From Tetraselmis striata (lineage: Eukaryota > Chlorophyta > Chlorodendrophyceae > Chlorodendrales > Chlorodendraceae), in assembly GCA_006384855.1 (NCBI GenBank), contig VCJN01003425.1:111577-175576 (forward strand): a DNA stretch of 64,000 nucleotides. Direction: 5' to 3'. Shown one piece after another: positions 23,142 through 33,091 of this stretch (position 1 is its first letter; every line of letters starts with the position of its first letter). The translations under genes were made by a program, and so were the position numbers. The notes below the pieces were generated by a model that saw nothing but the letters and a program-made list of their open reading frames with translations, was not told where the DNA came from and did no database searches.

Positions 23142-23819
23142 CTACCACTGGCTAGACGAAGAGCTGTCAGAGCCACCAATGTACACAACGTCAAACCTGG
23201 CGATGGATGGTACGAGAATGCCGGCACTGCTGGAGTCGCTGCTGCTTTCGAAATCAATCCCGTCGACGAAGACAAAGAAGTGCTGGTCCGAGCCGGGGCC
23301 GGTTCTTGCCACGTTGTTCCAACAGTCTTCACAGAGGGCCAGAAACTGGCCGGTGTCGGCGCGGAGTGCAATTCGTCCGGATGACTGTGAAACAAGGTCG
23401 AACTGCGCAAATGGGGAAGCCTCCAGGTCGGCAGCCTCAATGTGCACAGTGACACTGTTGGATAGTGAGGCGGACCCGCAGCCGTTGCAGCGGGACATGT
23501 ACAGGCCAGTGTCTGCACTCCGGAGCGCTATTTTCCCGTTTGACAGCTCCGTCACGTCCCACTGCGCGAAGAGACTGCTTTCCAGCTGCGCAGCTGGCAC
23601 GTGCACGAAGACTGTGTCGGGTTTTGCCCCGTCGGCCACACAGTTACGGCAGCGAGCAACGGCATTGCCGTTCGCGTCACTGATCAGGCCAATACGCGAT
23701 CCGTCCTCAAGGGCTGTCGCTGTCGGCACTATGGTGGCGACTTGAAGCAGCAGAAGAACAGTGATTGCCGAGTTCGCAAGTTTACGGGTAGTGCCGACAT
23801 CCTTGTCAGAGAAAGCCAT
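23142..23819 (-). CDS. Secreted three-repeat protein, fascin-like beta-trefoil (copy B)
   Basis: A single-exon gene of 225 residues, paralogous to 12908-13576. It keeps the signal peptide, all three CxxC pairs and the FAQW/FAQF repeat cores. Changes include a three-residue insertion in the C-terminal serine stretch and substitutions concentrated in the signal peptide (for example TRTLAKSAFT to TRKLANSAIT). The frame is intact throughout despite many differences in the flanking DNA, which suggests that the protein is under constraint. The role is inferred as for copy A. Confidence 0.75.
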   Translation of the reverse strand: MAFSDKDVGTTRKLANSAITVLLLLQVATIVPTATALEDGSRIGLISDANGNAVARCRNCVADGAKPDTVFVHVPAAQLESSLFAQWDVTELSNGKIALRSADTGLYMSRCNGCGSASLSNSVTVHIEAADLEASPFAQFDLVSQSSGRIALRADTGQFLALCEDCWNNVARTGPGSDQHFFVFVDGIDFESSSDSSSAGILVPSIARFDVVYIGGSDSSSSSQW

Positions 23820-23878
23820 GTTGACTGTCACTTCGGAGAATCTTCGATGTCTCTGGCGAGGCTGTAGAACTTGAAATA

Positions 23879-23975
23879 CCGCGCAGCGGCAGCGAAGCGG
23901 TATGCAGGAACGCGCAGCGGCAGCGAAGAGGTATGTAGGATATACCGCGCAGCGGCGAAGACGAGGTACAGGTAT
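23879..23975. repeat. Short tandem repeats upstream of the secreted-protein gene (copy B)
   Basis: The same CGCAGCGGCAGCGAAG-based units as at 13637-13745, at the same distance from the start codon. Confidence 0.7.
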
Positions 23976-24612
23976 GTGTAGGAACGCCGTATGCGAGATA
24001 TCACGGGTGTGAGGGTAAGACAGAGGTGCCACCGAAGTTATGTTCTATTGATGAGGCGCGTTATTCCTAAGAGGTACTGAGATGGTCGCTACTTTGGCGC
24101 AGCGGGGGTATGGGGTTATTGTGCGAGCCGACGTCACTGTTCTCAATATTTATGCGCTCCAACGAGATGCGATGTTACTGTACGACAGCGGGCGCGTACC
24201 CGTAGTCGCTATCAAATATCTGCTCAGCGCGTCGTCGTGCGCCGGCCAGCACGCCCAACCGGCGCGCGGTGGCACGAAGGACGGCAGCGGCCTACAAGGA
24301 TTTTTACCCCACCCGAACCGGCAGCCCTTGGTAAAAAGTAGATGGACATTAGGGCATAAATGATAATCTACACCGCCGTGATACCGCCTGCGATACTTAT
24401 TGTGAGCAAGTCAGCCAGCAGCAACGTAGCGACTATATCTCCGAGATGTGACTCGTAAGCGTTAATGCATGCGCGCTCCTACCAATATCTCGGTAGCCGA
24501 AGGCAGGCCTTTAGTACATTACGAGTGGTGCTAGGGCGGATGACGTTATGCGGATTCGAATCTTGCCACATCATTCGCGGGTGATATGAGAAAATTCCTT
24601 GTAATCCTTATA

Positions 24613-25715
24613 GTACTGTATTCATATCTAACTAGGGCGGATAGTGCTGCTGTTAGTTGTTACTGGTATTTTTTTGACTACACATTATATATAGTTACAT
24701 GAGCTAGCTGCAAAGGGCGATCAGGAAACCCACGTGTGACTGTTATACTTGTTACTGATGTTACTTGTTAGGCCAGTCAGAATTGTTAGTGTGTTTGAGG
24801 TACCTTCCCCCTCTAATCTGACCCGCCCCTCCATAAGTTTTGTAGCTGGCTGATGTACTGTGTAAAGCACTATCAACATCAGTGTCCATGCATTGGAAAG
24901 GTGCTGCGATTGTCCATATATTGTGTAGCGGGCAGCTGCCACATACGTAGGTGTGCATATCAATGCATGAGGGCAGCATTGAGAGCACAGAGCACACGAT
25001 TATACAGCATTAGTGTTCTATGGCTGCCCCTCCCCCCTATGGCGTGTGCCCACCATGCCAACTTGAAGTGGGACCGAAGCGAGTGGGCACCTCTTCCATC
25101 GCATTGATCCCAGAGGTTAGGTTGTCTTTGAGCATGCGACTGCCACCGGACTCGTCGGTCACATGCCGCCTCTCATTGCCCGAGGATGGCGAGCTGAACA
25201 GCTCATACTCCACGACGACCACAACAATGTGTTCAACGAGCTCAAAGGATAGGCTAGGGTCCATGTCGTTCACTGCATACTCTATAGCTTGCTGCGCACG
25301 GTACGGGCCTCTAGCCGATCCTGCTCTAGGGGGTAGATCACGGGCTTATCGGAATCCCTGCCGTCCCACTTCACCTCCCCCTTCACGGTGTGCCTGGTGG
25401 ATTCCGACATGGTGTCAGCTACCCAAGCCGAAGGCTGGCGACGTGAGGTAGGCGTGGTTGTGGATTGATAGGTATTTGCGCTCGGGGCAACAGCAACATG
25501 CCGGCCTAGCGCGGCGGCGGCAGTGCTGGCGAGGGTTGTGCGGTGCGTACGGTACGGCGGTTAGTTGGAGCCGGAAAGCAAAGCGGAAAGTACTAGCTAC
25601 CAAACTTTGCCAAGCTACAAATTCCCCCCCCCCCCTCTGTTTTGAACGACATATGGCACCTAGAACACACTAGCAATTCTTACTGGCCTTACTGCAGTTC
25701 TCTTGTTTTTTAATA
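24613..25715. other. Segment unique to copy B; weak coding debris
   Basis: It replaces the 14405-16020 segment of copy A. A minus-strand frame at 25273-25037 (LKDNLTSGINAMEEVPTRFG) is protein-like, but I find no family and no clear exon borders. Nothing else is seen. Confidence 0.3.
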
Positions 25716-27070
25716 CTTTAAAATAAAAACCGTCTTATCGTATTGCTTAATATACTCACACATATACTACCGTCATCGTCACTAAGTAGTCATGTACGGG
25801 TATCCAGTTGGCCATGACAAGTTTATTTCTCGTTTCAGCCCCCCCCCCCCTTTTTTAAAGCGCCCCATAATTCGTCTCGTGCTTCATCCACAAGTAATGC
25901 AGAGTAATGTCAAAAGCACTGCAAAAGATGCAATAAATTATAGATGTTGTTATATCAATGTTGGCGACGTCTCGCAAGTATAGATATTGGCCAATAACAT
26001 GCTATCACGTTGCCACAACATGTATTACACGCACAATAGGATAGTTATGCTGAAGCAAAAACACATAATTAAAAAGTGCAAGTGTTATTAACCCCTTGCC
26101 CTCCCGGCCAAAGCATATCATACTATAATGAGTATAATGATGGATGAATGCTGCCTACGATATCAGTACTGTCGAATAGCTTCTCGCCGGATACTACGCT
26201 TGGCTATGTTGATGCGCTTGACGGCTGGCCTTTTGCGCCATGCGTGTTCGTTTTCGCATATGAATTGCATGCGGTTGTTCATCAAGTGCTAGCTGATGCT
26301 GAGCTATTGTCCTCTCCGCAAGCATGGCCGTCATGCGGCATGCATGGCCGTCATGCCACGCCCGCCGTTCTGCCTCGATATTGTCGCGCACCCGTACGAT
26401 CGGTTTAGCTACCATGCATGTGCTATTGTTGACTTAATTTTAGACATGCTAAACAGTTCTCAAATCATGCAGGTTATTCAATTAATTAGTCTCATATGGG
26501 GACGGTGGGGGTGAATGTTGTGAGAGTGGGTGGTGTGATGCCCTATTGCAGCTCGCGGCCAGGGCTCTCCGGCGGGGATGTCGAATGGGTCCATAAACCG
26601 ATAGGCGCGGCCGTACAAGTCGCTACAGGAAAAAAGCCGTTGCTACGCGGATATCCGGTAACCCCCCCCCCCCCCCCCCCCCGCAAATTTCTTATGGAGA
26701 AATAGCCAGCTAAAACAACAAATCTACAGGTAGTCGTCATGGCCTTACTACTGGTGGTCATCGCTCCCACGACTGTTACGACTCATACCCTACATCACCT
26801 TTTTTTATACGACGCGAGCAGCGCGGGGGCTACTGGCAGCCTCAGCGAGTACGAGTACCGGCACTCTATACTGAGGGCTCTCTGGCAGCCATTGTACTTA
26901 TGATCGACCATGACGAACCGGCGCCGATACGTGTTTCAATGTACAGTACCCGCGCCCGAGGGCCGCTCAAGTGAACCGACGGAACCCCCTGCCCCGAGCA
27001 CCACCACCGGCACGCTCGATGCGGCACGCCCCCTGCCATATATAGAGCGACTACTATATGTACATATACG
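25716..27070. repeat. Segmental duplication, copy B (distal block)
   Basis: Aligns with 16020-17470. It carries a 21-C run at 26662-26682 that is only a short C run in copy A (near 17103). No gene is seen. Confidence 0.65.
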
Positions 27071-27631
27071 TTAGGCGATTCCGACAAAATGACTTGGCGT
27101 ATGGTCACACCCCCCTTCCATTTTGAGCCCCCCCCTCCGGTTTGTTTGTAAGAATTTTCTAGAACTTTATGTACTGCGGCACACTATGTAATTCTTTTTG
27201 AAATGTGGCATGCACTTCCAACAACAACGCGATGCACCATGCCTCTCGCCCACCCCAGCTGCCTATGGTAAGCCACTAACATGCGGAGGGGGTGGGAAAA
27301 ATTTGAGAGAACAAGCGTTGAGTAGTGCCCCGGCGACCCAGTCGAGGGCACATGGCGGTGCTGCGGGCTTGGTGTGGATGTTGTAGTACTGGTTTTGGAT
27401 ACTAGCTCTGTTGAGAGACGTCCCGGCAACGCATGAGCGGTCGTGCGGTGCGGTGCGGTGGGGGTCCATCATTCCATGTAGTGAATTATTTCTTGATTTC
27501 GAAGCAAATTCAACGTGCAACACGCATCGCCGCTTGCTGCCGCCGAGCTGTTGCCCCGCCACCCCTTTGCACATGCCGACAGCATACCCAATGGGTGATG
27601 TCCCGGCGACGCAGCGGTCCTGCGGTGCTCT

Positions 27632-28780
27632 GCGGCGACGGTTTCATCACCGGTTTCCGAGCATTGTTTGGAGCTTCGTTGTGCCCGGCGAGCATTCCGG
27701 TGTGGGGCCCTAGCTCCCCCCCCCCCCCCCCCCCCCGAACTGTTTCATTGTATGTGCTGATATGTAGTCATGTACATAGTGTAGCAATCCCCAACGCGAG
27801 AACATAGTCTGCGCACTTTAGGGTTGGTGGTATACATGCACTGCCATATTGTGCGGTAAACAATGCGGTGTACGCTACGCAGCGGCAGCAAGTATACACT
27901 CGGATAGCAATCGCCACGTTTCGAGCTGCCATATGCGGGCTGTATGTAGTCCACTATGCCGCAATGATTTGAGCTGGAACAGCCACCATATTGAGCAGCA
28001 TTCGGGCGTTGCGGCGACGGTTTCAGCACCGGTTTCCGAGCATTGTTTGGAGCTTCGTTGTTCCCGGCGAGCATTCCGGTGTGGGGCCCTAGCTCCCCCC
28101 CCCCCCCCCCCCCACTGTTTGTATGTGCTGATATGTAGTCATGTATATAGTGTTGCGATCCCCAGCGCGAGAACAGATTCTGCGCACTTTAGGGTTGGTC
28201 GTATACATGCACTGCCATATTGTGCGGTAGACACTAGTACGGTGTACGGAGCGGCAGCAAATATATACTCGGATAGCAATCGGCACGTTTCGAGCTGCAA
28301 ATCATACCATGTGCTGGCTATATATGTAGTTTACTATGCCACAATGATTTGAGCTGGAATAGCCACCACATTGGGCAGCATCTGGGCGTTGCGGCGACGG
28401 TTTCAGCACTGGTTTCGGAGCATTTTTTGGAGCTGCGTTGTTCCCGGCGAGCATTCCGGTGTGGGGCCCTAGGCCCCCCCCCCCAAACTATTTGTATGTG
28501 CTGATATGTAGTCATGTACATAGTGTAGCGATCCCCAGCGCGAGAACATATTCTGCGCACTTCATGGTTGGTGGTATACATGCACTGCCATATTGTGCGA
28601 TAAACACTGCGGTGTACGCTATGGAGCGGCAGCAAATATGCACTCGGATAGCAATCGCCACGTTTCGAGCTGCAAATTATACCATGTGCTGGGTATGTAT
28701 AGTTCACTATGCCACCATGATTCGAGCTGGAATAACCATCATATTGGCCAGCGTCCTGGCGTTGCTGTGCGATTTCAGTG
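27632..28780. repeat. Three ~380-bp tandem repeats inside the TIR element
   Basis: Units start at about 27632, 28011 and 28391 (GCGGCGACGGTTTC). Each contains a C run after GGGGCCCTAG (21, 19 and 9-10 C respectively), a conserved ATGTAGTCATGTA block and a conserved CACTGCCATATTGTGCG block. No frame is open through all three. Confidence 0.85.
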
Positions 28781-29163
28781 CTATAATTGGTTTCGGATCA
28801 GCAGCAGCCCGGCGGCAGGACATCAAGACAGGCCTATTACTCTTACAAGCATAGTAGGTCGCTAATAAATCCGGGCCGTTCTTTCCACAAACCGCATTGG
28901 CAAGTGAATCCGGTAGGCGCGGTGGCGGTGGCGCGGAGATTGAGAGTCCACAATATGATAAACATGCATCTTTGTGTGCAATGCAGTGGCCGGACAATGA
29001 TGGTGATGTTCATGAAAATGTTACAAGTGTAGCACAGGGCAGCCTTGAGTGAAAATTGTGCACAATAGTTTGTACCATCAGTGTGCATGGTCCCCACCCC
29101 TGTCCCGGCCCTTTACATGTGCTACAATGTCTACGGCCGGCATTGGCAAACGATACAATAGTA

Positions 29164-29645
29164 CTAAGCGCCTCCAGTGGCCGACTCCGCAGCCGCAGCC
29201 GCGGTGGCGGCTGATGCCGCCGACGCTGACGCTGACGCCGTCGGGGCTGTCGCTCCCTGTTGCTGGTGCCCGCCTCGCATGCGCTCCAGTGCTTGCTTGG
29301 CCAGCTGCTTGTACATGTTCTTGAGCTTTTTCTGGCCGTTGGGCTGGAACCTGCGTATGGTGTAAGTCAGCCCATCTGCCTTGCTTGAGCTCGCATGCCT
29401 GCGTGATGTAAGAAAACATTTGTCAGTGACACACAATACAGTTGCAGCCAGCATGAACGAAAAGGGCAGGGTGTACCTACCTCGCGGATTGGCAACACGA
29501 CGTGATAGACGTCCTGCAGGTCTTTGTGGCGCCGTCCGGCTCCAAGTTGTCCATCACAGTGCACGCACATGTCCGGGTTGAACCATGCCACCGACTTCTT
29601 CTGGTTGGCTGTGTAGTACTCCCACTCCGCCCTGGACTTGCATGT
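29164..29645 (-). CDS. Two-exon coding remnant in the TIR element
   Basis: Exon 29645-29481 encodes SRAEWEYYTANQKKSVAWFN and an MCVHCDGQ motif and ends with a GTAGGT donor. Exon 29379-29164 encodes GLTYTIRRFQPNGQKKLKN, a basic helix (MYKQLAKQALERMRGG) and an Ala/Ser-rich tail with a stop. Phase is kept if the AAG before 29379 is the acceptor. The basic, DNA-binding-like character would suit an accessory protein of the element, but I do not recognise a family. The 5' part is missing. Confidence 0.35.
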
Positions 29646-30067
29646 CTAAGGCATCATCGCAAACAAATGAAGGTGTCGCGAAAGGGGGGATCCTCAGGCA
29701 AGGGCGTGGAGCCTGTGCATAGGAACCGGTCATGACGACGACGCCATGGTGGCGTGCAGGCGCTAGTATGTGAGAGTTGGCGGCCAACATAGGTTGGTGG
29801 CGGGCGCGGGAAGCGTGATGAGGAGCGGTCGTCAATCGGTAACATGTAGCTGGAAGGTAGCTAGGTTTGCATGCGGGCGAGCACGGTGGCAGCAACGGCG
29901 GCGGCGCATGATAAGGACAGACATGAGGAGCACATGGGGCGCTGGAAGGCTGGATACTGCTTAAAGTACTTATTACAAAACTTTCGCAATTTACATAACA
30001 ACCCCTCCCCCCCGTCCGTTTCCACGGATAATACTGTCCTAAACCAGGTCATTTTGTCAGAATGGCC

Positions 30068-31995
30068 TCAGTTTCATACCGATATCATATATACACATGC
30101 GGCGATTGAAAATTAGTGGTATAGTAATTACATTTGCTTAATATATGGCGTTCAGCTGAATAGCGGGGGATCAGCGTATCATACATATTTTCTCAAGTGT
30201 GCGGGTGTTTCTGAGTCATTTAGTTCGTTGCGCTTGGGGCACATGGCTTAAGGTTGTATGACGACGCTAACTTTGGTCTCAAATCCCAACATGTGGGTTT
30301 TTACCATGTTCGCGCGTTACTAGTTGCAACGAATTCCTCATATTGTTCAATGTCGAAATCAATTTATGATGGCCGGTTGGCGGAAGGAATGGTGCTTATC
30401 ACCGCATGATATTTTCATCACGGGTGCATCTACGTGCCACAGTCGAGGATGGCTACAATGAGCGCGGGCGCCAAGGCCGATGTGTTTTGGTGCCATGCAG
30501 ACCTTCCCGATCCAGCCTACTAGATCTAACGATCCGGACCTGCCCCGATCGCGTGCCGGTGAACAAAATGCATCATAATTGCTGATGCAATCGACGGCCT
30601 CTTAAACGACGGAATTCAACACCGCCCATTCGCAACGTAGAAGGTCTATCTAAACGTTGACGTCCGACATGTGTGAGGGATTTGCCATCGGGATATATTC
30701 ACGGCGGTGATGCCACACTGCCACTATCTACCGGTCGAACGAGATGGTTTTGTGCATGCAGATTCCCACGCACGGGCATTCTCACCTAGCGACACGCCAG
30801 CGAAACCACATGGCCCAATCTTCATAATACTTGCTCATGTACGCGTGTTGTACAATCATGCACTCTTGCTATGGGCGGGCACCGCGCGCAGCGACATATC
30901 ACGCTACGGACGGGGGCATGGAACCATTGAACATTGAATCCAATAAACAGAACATGAGAAGTGCGGGCTAGCGATGCGAGATCTTGCGGGCGGGCATCTG
31001 ATGGCGACGACGGCGTGCCTCATCATAGCTCCGCCTCGGCTGGATCGCGGTGGTTGTTGAATGGAAGAAGTGCGGGAGTCTTACTAGCTCGTCGAGTCGC
31101 AGCAACATCCGCTGCACCAGCGCGTGAGGCTAGCGGTGTCAGTTGTCGACCTCACGACGTTGCCTCCACCGCACCCCTCCGAATCGCACATGTCGTCAGG
31201 CAACCGTGTGTTGTCCATAGTACGGCATGCTATCGTTATTGCAGTCGCATCGAGCGGCTGGTGTCGAACGTCATTGTGAGAGCGTGTGTCACCTAGGCGA
31301 GATTGCGAGAGTCTTGATGCCGTAGCGCTAGTTGGAAGCTGACGCAAAGGCAGAAGGTGGAGACACCGCCGCCGCGTCGCGGGGCGTCATATCGGGGTAG
31401 TGAGGGATGGACGTGGGCACATGGCAGTAGAGTCCTAGCCGCCTACGGCGGAATTTATAACGTCGTACTTAGCCCCGTACCGTGCAATCCAAACCTCTAT
31501 AATTCTCTATATGACCAAAATACACCGGCCATGAATCGATACTGGAACCTCTCGCGTACGAGACGACCGTTCAACCGAGCGGACAAGGGATGTACGAGTA
31601 CCGTATTTCGTCTACCCTATCGACTACTCGCGCCTAACGTGAGGTTATCCGCGCTTATTCGCGCTTATCCATGCATGCCACGAGTACTGCCGAGGTTTCG
31701 ACGCCGCATGTCTCTGTGCCGAGGTCTCGACGCCGCAGCAGTACATGTACGTGATGCACCGGTATGCACCGTGATGCACGGTACGCGATGCACCTCCCGC
31801 CGTCCCACACACGCATACTTCGACATGGCACGCAACCGCGCGGCGGACCGGACGGTGCAGACGCGCACGAGGCGGCGGAGCGACTACCTCATTATCCCTC
31901 ATCTGACATGTTTCTCATCCGCGGCCGCTCCCTCCCATAATCTAACCACTCGCTATCCCACAGCCCGCCCACCCCCTAAGCGCACCCTTGTCGCG
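30068..31995. other. No confident gene
   Basis: The first ~130 bases continue duplication copy B (they match 17570-17680). A plus-strand frame at 31357-32202 is open but mostly low-quality text. I see nothing else to annotate. Confidence 0.35.
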
Positions 31996-33091
31996 ATGCC
32001 TCGCAGCAAAGCAAGATCAGGCGGCAAGAAGAGCGTTTTCGATGTATGCGATGATTGTCCGAGCGGTCACCTTGCGGTCCAGTGCCATGTGTGCAAAAGT
32101 CACCTCGCTGGGGGTAGCCGCCACTTCAAAGTACAGCAAACCTCAGCCACTCAGCCAACCGTGACACATGCTCCGTGGAGCAAGCCCGCTTACTGTAGAT
32201 GAGTGCCTGTGAGTGTGTGGATTCCAGCTTGCCATGGCAATCTTACCCGACGCTCGCCATAACGCCCCACCCCCTTTACTTCAGTTGAAGACCACCACCG
32301 CATCGCAACCTCTAGAGCCTGCTGCCATGTCTCCTCCCGAACCGACTGCCCCACCCCTCACCACTCGCCACACCGGCTACCCGACGTGCGCGTCGACCCC
32401 GCACGCGCGAAGAACAGCGGGACGTTCCCGACCAAAGAAATAATGTGGGACAATGGGTCGGTGTGCAGTAAGGTGTTGTCGTTTGATCACTCCGCCGAGG
32501 TTGTCACAGCCCTGCTCCCTGGCAAAAAGGTCAGGGTGCGACATCACCACGGCAGGTAATGCCCGGCTGCTTTCTCACTGAGACGGTATTCCATACACGC
32601 ATGCGTATTGCGCCCCACCCAAATTTGGCCGCCTCCCACTCAGCACACCTCTTCACAAATAGGTAACCATGCGGTGTGTCGTCCGCTCTGTTACAGTACG
32701 CACGAGATGCAACTGTCGGTTGTGCGCGACCGAGTAAGTCGTCAGTGTTTCCATCAATTACACAGTACCTCGGGCGGGTCTGACGGCAATATGGACATCG
32801 ACGGTAAGGCTGGCAGCAACGGGGGTATTACGGCCAAGAGCCCAGTTGGTAGTCCAATAAAGAAGGACTGGGCGGGCGGTGATGAGGAGAGGGTGTAGCG
32901 GGGTAGCAGGGAGGTTGCTGACGACGATGCCTTTTTGGGGGGCGACGGCGAAGAACGCGAACCGACTGAATTTCTCTCCAGCCTCAACGGCGGCGACGAG
33001 GACAAGACAGGGGGGAGAAGAGGAGGAACATGCGGGAGAGGAGGAACGGGAACCACGCCCCCAAGGAAATGTTGAAGGCGGTGCCAAAGAG
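31996..33091 (+). pseudogene. Zinc-finger plus acidic protein, probably transposon-derived, frameshifted
   Basis: Exon 31996-32130 starts MPRSKARSGGKKSVFDVCDD and carries two Cys pairs (CDDC, CHVC) and a later His, resembling a BED-type finger. It is followed by a GTACAG donor. An exon starting at 32285 continues in phase to a stop at 32443. A better-looking continuation (TFPTKEIMWDNGSVCSKVLS, then LPGKKVRVRHHHGR and a GTAATG donor near 32555) lies in another frame. Further exons are 32697-32892 (GNMDIDGKAGSNGGITAKSP) and about 32910-33091 (DDDAFLGGDGEERE, EEEEHAGEEEREPRP). In the last one the frame breaks exactly at a six-G run (33010-33015). I infer a decayed gene of a BED-finger transposon. 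The family is unproven. Confidence 0.35.

Larger units (their letters stand above)
20808..24612. repeat. Segmental duplication, copy B (proximal block)
   Basis: Direct-orientation duplicate of 10316-14405. Its left edge lies within 400 bases of the transposase remnant. Confidence 0.85.
27074..30067. mobile_element. 2994-bp terminal-inverted-repeat element, PIF/Harbinger-like
   Basis: The ends 27074-27097 and 30044-30067 are inverted repeats with 21 of 24 positions matching; the common core is GACAAAATGAC. Flanks read TTA on the left (27071-27073) and TCA on the right (30068-30070), consistent with a 3-bp target duplication with one mutation. Duplication copy A keeps the uninterrupted site near 17485 (GTTAGTT), so the insertion post-dates the duplication. 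The 3-bp TTA target and GGC-starting termini fit PIF/Harbinger, but I see no complete transposase inside, so it is probably non-autonomous or degraded. It contains three ~380-bp tandem units and a short coding remnant. Confidence 0.7.

Noticed and set aside
31357-32202. 281-codon plus-strand frame
   Set aside because: The first ~210 codons are Arg/Pro/Thr-rich text without domain character. Only the end, from 31996, looks like a protein start, and it is annotated separately.
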